From: Algorimicrobium echini
Lineage (GTDB): Bacteria > Bacteroidota > Bacteroidia > Flavobacteriales > Flavobacteriaceae
NCBI RefSeq assembly: GCF_900115185.1
Contig: NZ_FOVN01000001.1
Coordinates: forward strand, 1,240,001-1,304,000
Length of the DNA: 64,000 bases
Direction of reading: 5' to 3'
Both the position numbers and the translations under genes were made by a program. This document shows positions 55,119 through 63,240 of the stretch, piece by piece. How positions within the stretch are numbered: position 1 is the stretch's first letter; every line of letters begins with the position of its first letter. The notes beneath the pieces are model-generated. The model did not search any database, was not told the DNA's origin, and saw only the letters and a list, made by a program, of their open reading frames with translations.

Positions 55119-56192
55119 TTATTTAATGTCTTGAACACACCTAAATCCTAAATGATTTTGTCCAGAATCTACAGATGTAGCCATTCTAGATGTGGATCTG
55201 TAATTGGAGCAGTATTGATCGCTACACAAAAATGAACCGCCTTTAATAACACGTTTTTCAGTAACGTAAGGGTCGTTTGGATCGTAACTTGAATCAGGAC
55301 CTGTAGGATTATAGCATAATTTTGTGCCATTAGCTAAATACATTTTTTTAGTGTCAGGTCTGTACCAATCTGTAGTCCATTCCCACACGTTCCCAATCAT
55401 ATCATAAAGTCCAAAAATATTTTCGGGATAAGTTTTAACGGGAGCAGATGCTGCAAAACCATCTAGTTTTGTATTGTTATGAGGAAAGTCTCCTTGAAAA
55501 AAATTAGCTAGATACGCTCCTTGCGGTGTTAATTCTTTACCCCATACAAATTGGTTGTTATTGTCACTTCCTCTGGAAGCAAATTCCCATTCAGCTTCTG
55601 TTGGTAGGCGCTTGCCAGCCCATTTAGCATAGGCTTGTGCGTCTTCAAATGCTATTTGAACCACAGGATGGTTGTCTTTTCCGTCAATTGAGCTTTCTGG
55701 ACCCTCTGGGTGTTTCCAGTCGGCACCAGAAACCCAAGACCACCATTGGCTAAAATCGTTTAAATTAACACTATGGTTTGGTGGAGAAAATACTAAAGAA
55801 CCAGGCTTTAAAACGGAGTCATGAGGTTTAGGAGTGCCTTGTGGTAAATCTTTTTTTATTTGTTCCCAGTCTATAGGTCTTTCGGATACTGTTTTGTAGC
55901 CTGTTTCGTCAATAAATTTTTTAAATTGAGCATTGGTTACTTCCGTTTCATCCATATAGAACGCATCTACTTTTACTAAAACTTCAGGTCCTTCATGATT
56001 TTCAGCGTAAGATTCTCCACTGCCCATAATATAGGTGCCTCCAGGAATATAAACCATTCCTAATGGTGTGGCTTTATTTAGGCTTGTGTTTTTTGCTGAA
56101 TCCTGCTCACTTGATTGCTCATTATTGTTTTTACACGAATAAACAACTATTAGTAATATAGCGATCCCGATGTGTTTTGTTAGTTGCGTCAT
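55119..56192 (-). CDS. Formylglycine-generating enzyme (FGE/SUMF1) lipoprotein
   Basis: Oxidises the active-site cysteine of sulfatases to formylglycine. 357 residues with a lipobox VYSC near residue 20, so membrane-anchored. The FGE core begins at MVYIPGGTYIMGS (residue 46) and includes HPVVQIAFEDAQAYAKWAGKRLPTEAEWEFASRG in two segments and GNVWEWTTDWY. The C-terminal KGGSFLCSDQYCSNYR has both catalytic cysteines, C323 and C328, spaced by five as in human C336/C341. Most bacterial SUMF1-domain proteins lack these, so this is probably a genuine FGE. A Cys-type sulfatase lies in the same neighbourhood (63241). Confidence 0.9.
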   Translation of the reverse strand: MTQLTKHIGIAILLIVVYSCKNNNEQSSEQDSAKNTSLNKATPLGMVYIPGGTYIMGSGESYAENHEGPEVLVKVDAFYMDETEVTNAQFKKFIDETGYKTVSERPIDWEQIKKDLPQGTPKPHDSVLKPGSLVFSPPNHSVNLNDFSQWWSWVSGADWKHPEGPESSIDGKDNHPVVQIAFEDAQAYAKWAGKRLPTEAEWEFASRGSDNNNQFVWGKELTPQGAYLANFFQGDFPHNNTKLDGFAASAPVKTYPENIFGLYDMIGNVWEWTTDWYRPDTKKMYLANGTKLCYNPTGPDSSYDPNDPYVTEKRVIKGGSFLCSDQYCSNYRSTSRMATSVDSGQNHLGFRCVQDIK

Positions 56193-56212
56193 GAGTACTT
56201 AAGTTTAAAAAT

Positions 56213-57019
56213 TCAATTATTTTGTAAGTCTTTGTGTTTGTTTATTTGGTTCTTTTTTGATGCTGTAACAATATTGCCATCAAAAACGCGTAGTCTCAAA
56301 ATAAAATCACTAGAACTGTTATTTGTAGCCGTGTTATTTTTAGTTTCATTGAAAATCAAATATACTTCAAATTTCCAATTGTTTTTTAATTTATATCCTA
56401 AGCCTGGTTCTAAACGTATTAAGTCGTTATATCGGTCAGACTTTTTTAAATTGAAAAAGACTTCCGCGCTTAATGGAATATAAAATCCGTCAACAAAATC
56501 GGTTAAGTGTTTATTGTATTCTAATATAGTTGATAAACGGTATCTGAGTCTAAATCCAGATGTCCAACCCGAGTTATTAAAGTTGTTTTGAAAACGTTCT
56601 TCTAAACGAACATAATTGTTTAAAGTAATACTTTTTATGGTTGGGATATCAAATTTAAAGCCTTGGAATAAGCGAAATTCCAGGTTATCTTTAGCATCAA
56701 AGTTTTGTGTGTAAAACAATCCAGTTCCTAAATGAAATGATTGTACTACGGGTTTTTCTAAATTTAAAAAACTCAAACTTTTTTCATGTGGTATTTCTAG
56801 TGCAGACATTACTACAAATCGGTTAAAAGCTTCTGGAAAAATTTTTCTGAAGCTTACTTGAGTTTGTAATTTTTTAGCATTAAAAACTGAATGAGCAAAA
56901 TTATAATCCAACCATAGCTGGCTATTTACTTTAATATCCTGATTAACCAAACTGTCTTGTGCTTGCACTGTGTATAAACTAAAAATACATGTTAGAATAA
57001 ACAGAATGCTAGGTTTCAT
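56213..57019 (-). CDS. DUF2490 outer-membrane protein
   Basis: Signal peptide from the ATG at 57019 (MKPSILFILTCIFSLYTVQAQ), then a barrel-like protein of about 248 residues. Typical DUF2490 traits: QLWLDYNFAHSVF near the start, the LRYRLSTILEYN region, and an arginine-rich region with RLEPGLGYKLKNNWKFEVYLIFNE. The function of the family is unknown; it is thought to form small outer-membrane barrels. It begins 20 bp upstream of the FGE gene and belongs to the same minus-strand run. Confidence 0.8.
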   Translation of the reverse strand: MKPSILFILTCIFSLYTVQAQDSLVNQDIKVNSQLWLDYNFAHSVFNAKKLQTQVSFRKIFPEAFNRFVVMSALEIPHEKSLSFLNLEKPVVQSFHLGTGLFYTQNFDAKDNLEFRLFQGFKFDIPTIKSITLNNYVRLEERFQNNFNNSGWTSGFRLRYRLSTILEYNKHLTDFVDGFYIPLSAEVFFNLKKSDRYNDLIRLEPGLGYKLKNNWKFEVYLIFNETKNNTATNNSSSDFILRLRVFDGNIVTASKKNQINKHKDLQNN

Positions 57020-57078
57020 AACTGACTTTGGAAATTTAGGCACTTACCATATCACCGAATTTATAGGGATAATTGGAA

Positions 57079-58113
57079 CTATTTGCTTTTTTGGAATGGA
57101 TAAATGATTTTCCAGTCCTCTTTCATATTAATAACCGTCCAACCTTTTTCTCGAGCTTCATCCAAACCTTGATCTAATTTGCCAATATGAGAGTCTCGAT
57201 CATAAGCCCATTCGCGATCAGCATCGGTATGATGGAGGTATAACTGAAATGATTTGTATCTATTAGAATCTGTCCATTGTAACATTTGTAAATCGCCATC
57301 TGAATTTCCTGAAGCAAACACAGGTTTTCTGCCAATAAACCTGTTTATTCCAACGGGTTTTCCTGCTTTATCATCAATAAAATCAATTTTTGGGAGGCGT
57401 TTTATAACTGGACTTCCATTATTATAATCGTATTCTGTTGCTATACTGCTGCCCACTACTTGGTCTTTAGGAATTCCATATGCATCTTCAACCCATGGTC
57501 TCATAAATTCAATACCACCACCTGAAACTATAAAAGTTTTAAAGTTATTTGCTCTTAAATAATCTAAAAGTTCTAACATAGGCTGGTAAATAAGTTCGTT
57601 GTAGGGTTTGTTAAATCGAGGGTGTTTAGCAACCATTAGCCAGTCTTTTACAATTTTTTCAAACGCTTCTGTAGACAATCCGGAATGGGTTGCCATTATA
57701 ATTTCTAATAAACCTTTTTCGCCAAAAGACATAAGGGTGTTGAGGTCATCTTCTAATATGGATTGGTAAGGTTGGGTGTTTTTCCACTCGGGATAATCTG
57801 GCGCGAGTTGTTTTACTCTGTCTATAGCAAAAAACAATTGAAAATAAGCAGGTTGTTCAGACCATAAATTACCATCATTATCAAATGTAGCAATCCTGTC
57901 TATTTCTGGAATAAAATTTTCGCTAGTTTCATTCGTTACATCTTGAACGTAATCCATAATAGCCGTTTTAGTGTTTCCTTCATTCCAAGATGGCAAAGGG
58001 TCTTCTGAAACATTATTAGAAGTCTCAACTACTTTTGTCTCATTTTTATTTGATTCATCTACACAGCTCGTAAAGAGAAAAAAACTCAAGCATAAGGTTA
58101 AAAATGTTTTCAT
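57079..58113 (-). CDS. HAD-superfamily hydrolase lipoprotein
   Basis: 344 residues with lipobox FTSC near residue 17, then a HAD-fold domain. The first motif reads TFDNDGNLWSE (D-x-D-G, near residue 76; the usual T/V after the second Asp is Gly), the second is VSGGG near residue 196, and the third is ASGNSDGDLQML near residue 267 with the metal-binding Asp pair. This is the subgroup annotated as haloacid-dehalogenase-like phosphatases; activity as a periplasmic phosphatase is inference. Its position among FGE and sulfatase genes suggests work on extracellular phosphorylated or sulfated substrates. Confidence 0.85.
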   Translation of the reverse strand: MKTFLTLCLSFFLFTSCVDESNKNETKVVETSNNVSEDPLPSWNEGNTKTAIMDYVQDVTNETSENFIPEIDRIATFDNDGNLWSEQPAYFQLFFAIDRVKQLAPDYPEWKNTQPYQSILEDDLNTLMSFGEKGLLEIIMATHSGLSTEAFEKIVKDWLMVAKHPRFNKPYNELIYQPMLELLDYLRANNFKTFIVSGGGIEFMRPWVEDAYGIPKDQVVGSSIATEYDYNNGSPVIKRLPKIDFIDDKAGKPVGINRFIGRKPVFASGNSDGDLQMLQWTDSNRYKSFQLYLHHTDADREWAYDRDSHIGKLDQGLDEAREKGWTVINMKEDWKIIYPFQKSK

Positions 58114-58131
58114 AAAGATTGGTTTATTAGA

Positions 58132-58674
58132 TTATAATTTTCTAGCAACACCTATCCCTATCGAGAAGGAGTTATACGCGTTAATTTTTAAATCGTTGGT
58201 AATGTTACTAACAAGTTCCCAGTTTTCGTGAAATTCATAGCTATATTCTATTCCTAAACGGAACAGTGTGAAATTCTCCTCTTTTGAAAACTCGCCACCA
58301 AAACCAACAAGAGCAGAAAAATGATTGCAAAATTTATATGAAGCCACTAAAGCTGGTGCAATAGGAGTACTTCTTTCAATTACAGAGTTTTCTTTTGAAT
58401 AATTTTCGACACTATAATCTTCTAAAACAATGTCTGTATGTAGCCCTATGGCCCATTTTTCATTTATTTCGTAATAATAATTTAACTCAAAAGAGGGTGT
58501 TGATAGCCAGTTTTTATTTCCATTTTCGTTAACTGACTCTAAAATTTGTGTATGCCCTAACAAAAACTGTAAACTATGTTTTTTTTCTTTTTCTTGTTCT
58601 GTTTCTTGTGCATGAGTAATCCAAATACTTGTTAGAAGTAAAACGGTAATTAAATATGCCTTTTTAGTAATCAT
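58132..58674 (-). CDS. Small secreted barrel-like protein of unknown function
   Basis: 180 residues; signal peptide about 1-22 (ending WITHAQE), followed by about 150 residues of alternating strands with aromatic residues (WLSTPSFELNYYYEINEKWAIG, and IGIGVARKL at the end). It resembles small eight-stranded outer-membrane barrels. I do not recognise a named family. It begins 37 bp after the channel-like gene and ends 18 bp before the HAD gene, inside the same co-directional run. Confidence 0.65.
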   Translation of the reverse strand: MITKKAYLITVLLLTSIWITHAQETEQEKEKKHSLQFLLGHTQILESVNENGNKNWLSTPSFELNYYYEINEKWAIGLHTDIVLEDYSVENYSKENSVIERSTPIAPALVASYKFCNHFSALVGFGGEFSKEENFTLFRLGIEYSYEFHENWELVSNITNDLKINAYNSFSIGIGVARKL

Positions 58675-58710
58675 TGGTTATGAGTGTAATATATGAGTGT
58701 TGTTTTATTC

Positions 58711-59514
58711 TTATTTAGGGAATAATAAAATAACATTTGCCCGAATTCCCCAGTCTGCATTTAAAGGGTTATTGCCATAAAACACTTTCGGGCCACCACC
58801 TAATTGCATCTTTTGTTTACCAAAGGAAACTACTTTAGAATAATAAATACCTGCAAAACCACCAAAAATGTCATTATCCCAGCTTTGAGTGTTTTCGGAA
58901 GCTACAGTAACAGATGCACCACTTTTAGAAGCGTAAGTAATAAAGGGTTGAAAGAAAGTTGCGTTAACATCATTAATACCACTGCCTGCATAGGACCACA
59001 TATGGTTGACAATAGCGCCATACGTCCATTGGCCTTTTATTTTTAAAGCAAGTGCATTTGGTCCTGCTGTCCACTTATTTAAACCGAGAGCATCATTCGT
59101 GGCAGTTGGAAGCAATAGTATAGGTCCCACACCCCAAACGAAACCGTTTTTAGCTTCTTTGGGTGAGAAATAAATGCTTTGAGCAATATCACCTAACCCA
59201 GTTTCATTATTTCCTTTTCCAGTAACATCACTTTGTGAAATTACGGGTATTATAGATCGGCTAATCATGTTCCAATTATCGCTAATAGAAATAGGAATTA
59301 CGGGTTGAATATTTAAATTGTATTTAAAACCATCCAACGGACCTATGCCAAAATCAAAGTTATTTTGCATGGGAACACTTATTAGGTCAGCTACAGGATT
59401 TGCCAGTTGTTTTGCTAATTCTTCAGCAGATACAGTTTCTTGTGTTTGTGCATTGGATAAAATGGTAATAAATAAAAATATAAATAATAGACAGTATGAA
59501 GGAATTTTTTTCAT
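58711..59514 (-). CDS. Outer-membrane transporter-like protein (so-called neuromedin U family), copy 1
   Basis: 267 residues with a signal peptide (ending LSNAQ near residue 22). Clear stretches: ELAKQLANPVADLISVPMQNN (about 32-52), GFKYNLNIQPVIPISISDNW and WGIRANVILLFPK at the end. The group is annotated in databases as 'neuromedin U' by error or simply 'transporter'; the sequence looks like a beta-barrel related to the MetA-pathway-of-phenol-degradation proteins. Substrate unknown. The paralogue at 60157-60948 shares the same motifs (QPIIPVKISEKW, and ADWLIQAQATFILK at the end), with the K+-channel-like gene between them. Confidence 0.78.
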   Translation of the reverse strand: MKKIPSYCLLFIFLFITILSNAQTQETVSAEELAKQLANPVADLISVPMQNNFDFGIGPLDGFKYNLNIQPVIPISISDNWNMISRSIIPVISQSDVTGKGNNETGLGDIAQSIYFSPKEAKNGFVWGVGPILLLPTATNDALGLNKWTAGPNALALKIKGQWTYGAIVNHMWSYAGSGINDVNATFFQPFITYASKSGASVTVASENTQSWDNDIFGGFAGIYYSKVVSFGKQKMQLGGGPKVFYGNNPLNADWGIRANVILLFPK

Positions 59515-59609
59515 GGTTTTTACTAGATATTATTGCTTGGTATTAGTAAAAATAAACTTTTTAATTTGGACGTCAAAATAAATATTAGCATGTGGCAAAT
59601 AGCTCATGT

Positions 59610-60062
59610 TTAATGGTTTATTTTTTTTGTAATTAAGCCTTTAAAAATATACTGTATTAAGGAATACATCATAGCGGTTGTCCATACAATAAGCATGATA
59701 CCATTAATAGCTTCTATACCTGACAATATGCGCCAATCGCCAATTAAAACAATATCACCAAAACCCAAGGAAGTGAAGGTTGCTAAAGAAAAATACCAGG
59801 CTTCTGTAAAATTTGCAAATGCACCATTAGTATCAGGTATTAATATATAGGTGATTGCCCAAATTATGGTTTGCAAGCCATGTAGAAATGTAAAAAAAAG
59901 AAAAGAGGTCGATAAAAGCCGCAATATTTTTTTTGAAGGATACAATTTCTCTTTCTTCTGGAAAATTGGAGCTATTCTTTTAAGCCAAATGGTATTTGCT
60001 ATGGCTTGTATGCCAACATTTATGGTAATAATTAAGCTTCCTAAAACAAGTGCTAATAGCAT
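59610..60062 (-). CDS. Small potassium-channel-like membrane protein
   Basis: 150 residues, about four hydrophobic segments, with a pore loop: TFTSLGFGDIVL near residue 96, where K+ channels have T-x-G-Y-G-D; here it is S-L-G-F-G-D. Resembles the ion-channel-2 domain proteins, which are tetramers of two-helix-pore subunits; a divergent helix pair precedes it (WLKRIAPIFQKKEKLYPSKK is a basic cytoplasmic loop). Selectivity for K+ is likely but not certain. It is flanked on both sides by related channel-type outer-membrane proteins. Confidence 0.82.
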   Translation of the reverse strand: MLLALVLGSLIITINVGIQAIANTIWLKRIAPIFQKKEKLYPSKKILRLLSTSFLFFTFLHGLQTIIWAITYILIPDTNGAFANFTEAWYFSLATFTSLGFGDIVLIGDWRILSGIEAINGIMLIVWTTAMMYSLIQYIFKGLITKKINH

Positions 60063-60156
60063 ATTTTTTAATTTTTAACTCACAAAGAAAACAAAAAAAT
60101 CTTTCACATTTTATTAGCGTTTGTATGTAATTATTTTTTCAATTTTAAGAGTACAA

Positions 60157-60948
60157 CTATTTCAGTATAAATGTTGCTTGTGCTTGAATGAGCCAGTCGG
60201 CATCCGTTGGGTGTGCTACATATTTAAATATGCCTGCTTTTAAATTTATAGGAAGGTATTTATTATGGGTAATTAATTTGCCTGCTCCTGCCCCTAATGG
60301 TATTGTCCATTGTTGTTCGGTTTTAGCCTTCCAGTTTGCTGTAATAATTGGACTGGAATAAATATACCAGTCTTTTTTTAATTTTTTGGAAAGGAAGATT
60401 TGGGAATATAGATAATTAACATCGTCATTACTACTAGATCCTGCAACAGAAAAGAAATTTTGTAACATTAAACCAAAAGTAAATCCTTTGGCTTGTTTAA
60501 TTGCTGTTACTGAAGGTCCAATAGATAGTTTGTTGAAACCTAAACTTTCATTTACAGAAGGAAACATAAATACAGGTCCCACTCCCCAAGTAAAATTGCT
60601 TGGATCTGAAGATGTTATTGTAGTTAAAAATGTAATATTTCCCAAGCCATTTTCATATCCTGTAGAAGTTGGTTTGTTCATAATAGGGAGCGTGGTTTGT
60701 GTTATTAAAACCCATTTTTCAGATATTTTAACGGGTATAATAGGCTGTATATTTAAAACGTTGGTGTTTTTATCAAACACAGATAGGTTGTATTCCAAAG
60801 GAATACTTGCCATATTAGCAATTGGGTTTTGAATTTTGTCCTCTAAATCTGTGCCGTCCTGAATAAAATCCTCATTACCAAATTTTTCTTGAGTAAAACC
60901 AGAAATAGAAAATATTGTGTAGCATAGCACTAGTGTAAATTTTTTCAT
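60157..60948 (-). CDS. Outer-membrane transporter-like protein (so-called neuromedin U family), copy 2
   Basis: 263 residues, signal peptide about 1-18 (ending SGFTQ), paralogue of the protein at 58711-59514: LEDKIQNPIANMASIPLEYN (about 35-54), VLNIQPIIPVKISEKW, FTWGVGPVFMFPSV near residue 118 (compare FVWGVGPILLLPTA in the other copy), and LFLSKKLKKDWYIYSSPIITANW further on. A beta-barrel in the outer membrane is likely. Function unknown. The gene is co-directional with the channel gene 94 bp downstream. Confidence 0.78.
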   Translation of the reverse strand: MKKFTLVLCYTIFSISGFTQEKFGNEDFIQDGTDLEDKIQNPIANMASIPLEYNLSVFDKNTNVLNIQPIIPVKISEKWVLITQTTLPIMNKPTSTGYENGLGNITFLTTITSSDPSNFTWGVGPVFMFPSVNESLGFNKLSIGPSVTAIKQAKGFTFGLMLQNFFSVAGSSSNDDVNYLYSQIFLSKKLKKDWYIYSSPIITANWKAKTEQQWTIPLGAGAGKLITHNKYLPINLKAGIFKYVAHPTDADWLIQAQATFILK

Positions 60949-61065
60949 AAATAAATATTCTTTAAGTTAGAATTAAAATTTATTGATTTACGCTAAAAGC
61001 TATAAGGGAATTATAAATATATAATAATTTATTGTAAAAACCTGATATTCATTTTATTGATATAT

Positions 61066-61101
61066 AAAAAAAGCATTGAAATGCTCTTCAATGCTTTTTT
61101 T
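61066..61101. terminator. Intrinsic terminator after the DUF6515 gene
   Basis: AAAAAAAGCATTGAA pairs with TTCAATGCTTTTTTT around a 6-nt loop. It lies 22 bp past the stop codon of the minus-strand DUF6515 gene and can act in both directions. It divides the minus-strand block into two transcription units. Confidence 0.88.
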
Positions 61102-61123
61102 GTAGATTTATTTTTTTGGATGT

Positions 61124-62194
61124 TTATTCAGCTTTTACTTCAACGATCTCATACATGTTTTTACCATCTACTTGAATTGGTTGATAATACGTATCACCAA
61201 ATTGAACGTAAGTAACTTCACCAACTTTTACTTCTTCACCACCTTCTGGTAGTCCTGGGACGATTGTTCCTGCAGTGGCAGGGACAACAACATATCCTTC
61301 CGCATTTTTTTCGTAAAAAGCACCGCCATAATAGTAATTGTTGGTTGTTTCGTTTACGGTTACCTCTTCTGCTTCTTTAGGGATGGATGGAACTTCTGCA
61401 CCAACAGGTGCTTGTACGGCAACAAAACCATCTTCAGTTTTCAAGTAATAGGTGCCGTTATCATAGTGGTATTCATCCTCGTCGTCGTCATCATTTACAA
61501 TGCTAACGATAATAGCAGTTGTAGCTAAAGAAGTAACAAAATAACCCCATGGATGCCATACGGGTCCCCAATAAAAAGGTCTGTACGGATGGTAATAATA
61601 AGGTCTGTGACAGTAGTAACGGTGACCTCCGTATCTGTAAGGTGGTCTCGTATAACGAACAGAACTAGATCTAACACGCGTGTTTCTAATGTTATTATGG
61701 CGACTGTTGTTTACATTAATGTTTACATTGTTATTGCCAATATGGGTTTTGTTTCCTACGCGATTGTTATTTTTAGTTTTAATGTTAGATGTTTTTTTAT
61801 TTCTGGTGTTTAATTTTGGGGCATTATTCGATCCTTTTCTATTAGTTACTTTACTATTGTTTCTGTTTGTGGATACTTTTTTATTAGCCGTTCTACTAGG
61901 TGTTTTAGTAGTAGGTTTTGAAAAATTTCTGCTTTTATTTTTTGTGTGACCGCCATTTATAGATCGGGAAGGCGTGCTTCTTGTTGGCATTGTTCTAGTG
62001 GCTTTTGGTCTACTAGAAGGTCTAGACATGGTGTGTCCGCCACCACGTGACATGGTGTGTCCACCGCCTCTAGAAACACCATGCCCTAGGCGTTGTGCTT
62101 TAATAGACTTAAGCGGTAGAACTAAAGCTAGAAATAAAACAAGTAATCCAGCGTATGTTTTTAATTTTGGTAAATATGTGTTCATAATAGTCAT
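61124..62194 (-). CDS. DUF6515-type secreted protein with basic low-complexity region
   Basis: 356 residues: N-terminal signal/membrane segment (about 1-33, ending SIKAQ), a long low-complexity stretch rich in Arg, Lys, Ser, Thr and Asn (about 34-180), a His/Tyr/Pro-rich patch (about 183-212, with HRPYYYHPYRPFYWG), a short hydrophobic segment, an acidic run (DDDDEDEYHYDN), and a beta-rich domain that contains two copies of a unit like YYLKTEDGFVAVQAP / FYEKNAEGYVVVPAT. This layout is seen in the DUF6515 family, function unknown. The basic, His-rich region suggests binding to polyanions or metal; that is inference. Confidence 0.75.
   Translation of the reverse strand: MTIMNTYLPKLKTYAGLLVLFLALVLPLKSIKAQRLGHGVSRGGGHTMSRGGGHTMSRPSSRPKATRTMPTRSTPSRSINGGHTKNKSRNFSKPTTKTPSRTANKKVSTNRNNSKVTNRKGSNNAPKLNTRNKKTSNIKTKNNNRVGNKTHIGNNNVNINVNNSRHNNIRNTRVRSSSVRYTRPPYRYGGHRYYCHRPYYYHPYRPFYWGPVWHPWGYFVTSLATTAIIVSIVNDDDDEDEYHYDNGTYYLKTEDGFVAVQAPVGAEVPSIPKEAEEVTVNETTNNYYYGGAFYEKNAEGYVVVPATAGTIVPGLPEGGEEVKVGEVTYVQFGDTYYQPIQVDGKNMYEIVEVKAE
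62025..62072 (-). repeat. Two 24-bp tandem repeats inside the DUF6515 gene
   Basis: Units 62025-62048 and 62049-62072 both begin GACATGGTGTGTCC on the plus strand and differ mainly at their ends. They encode the repeated octapeptide GGGHTMSR. Confidence 0.85.
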
Positions 62195-62210
62195 GTTTGT
62201 TGGATTGTGT

Positions 62211-62933
62211 TTATTTTTCTAAAATGCTAATTAGTTTTGCGCCAGGAGGAGGTGTGAATTCAAAAATTGAATTTGGAACTTCGGGATTTAATTCCCATTT
62301 CGTGAAATGTGCCTCATATTGCAAATTCTCTTTATTTTTTTGAATGATTACCATGCGTTTTGGTAGCATATTCATTGTATTTGAGACCCAAATTTGGACG
62401 TTGGTATCCGGATTAGTTGCTATAATATAGAAACAAGATTCACCGTCCACTGTTTTTTGGCCATTGTATTGAATGTTATCAAAAGCTTCCATTATATCAT
62501 CTGTAAAAGAGGGATAAAAGAAATCAGCTGCGGGAAATCTAAAATCGAATCTAGTATACATACTATCTATCATTGTGATGATATTATCAGGCGCTTCAAG
62601 GGTTACGTAATTGTTTTCATCAAACGAATAGTAAGTCATGAATTCGCCATTATACCAAAATGCATGATTGCCTTGGTCGCCTTGCGTTCGGGACACAAAT
62701 TTATCGGGTCCAACCATGGTTACTTCGCTATGTTTATAATGCTTTTCAATATTACTATCAGCATTAAGCTTGTCTACAGAACTATTTAAGGTAAAGCTCA
62801 CAGAGGCTAAATCACCTATAACATCACTCATTTTGTCTAAAATGAAAATAGCAGTTGAATCTATTTGTTTTTCTTGTGCTTGAACCAGAAAGGGAAAAGT
62901 AAACACGGCGAGTGCAAAAAAGAGTTTTTTCAT
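62211..62933 (-). CDS. DUF2092-type periplasmic protein (lipoprotein carrier fold)
   Basis: 240 residues with a signal peptide ending VQAQ (about residue 19). The body matches DUF2092: MSDVIGDLASVSFTLNSSVD near residue 35, GPDKFVSRTQGDQGNHAFWYNG near residue 75, and MLPKRMVIIQKNKENLQYEAHFTKWELNPEVP towards the end, in two segments. The fold is related to the LolA/LolB lipoprotein-carrier family by family knowledge, but members are uncharacterised. It lies 16 bp upstream of the DUF6515 gene and is cotranscribed with it. Confidence 0.82.
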   Translation of the reverse strand: MKKLFFALAVFTFPFLVQAQEKQIDSTAIFILDKMSDVIGDLASVSFTLNSSVDKLNADSNIEKHYKHSEVTMVGPDKFVSRTQGDQGNHAFWYNGEFMTYYSFDENNYVTLEAPDNIITMIDSMYTRFDFRFPAADFFYPSFTDDIMEAFDNIQYNGQKTVDGESCFYIIATNPDTNVQIWVSNTMNMLPKRMVIIQKNKENLQYEAHFTKWELNPEVPNSIFEFTPPPGAKLISILEK

Positions 62934-63240
62934 AGTTTTAATTGTTTTATGGTTGGTTTTTACTTGTTGAAATACAATTTTGGTAACTCGCGAAACGCTA
63001 ATTGGGTAATAATAAATAAGGTTTTAAAAAAGCGTTACGAGTAAAGATAGAAAAAACACTTTCTATTTTCAAAAATATTTTTAGTTGTGATTTGGGAGGT
63101 ATATTTTCAATCCGTTAACAAACAAGTCTAGTTTATTATTTTGTTAAATATTCATCAAATTCAATGATTTATTAAAAAAGAAATTTTGAAAATATTAATT
63201 TATTGTATTATTTTTAAGAAAAATTCTAAACTATTAACAC
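62934..63240. promoter_or_regulatory. Divergent intergenic region with a dyad, before DUF2092 and the sulfatase
   Basis: 307 bp without a gene. The one structure I find is an inverted repeat: ACTCG (62986-62990) and AACGC (62994-62998) pair with GCGTT (63032-63036) and CGAGT (63038-63042), giving a 10-bp stem with a small internal loop and a 33-nt spacer. It could be an operator or an RNA hairpin. The rest is very AT-rich; no perfect TAnnTTTG box was found. Confidence 0.3.
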
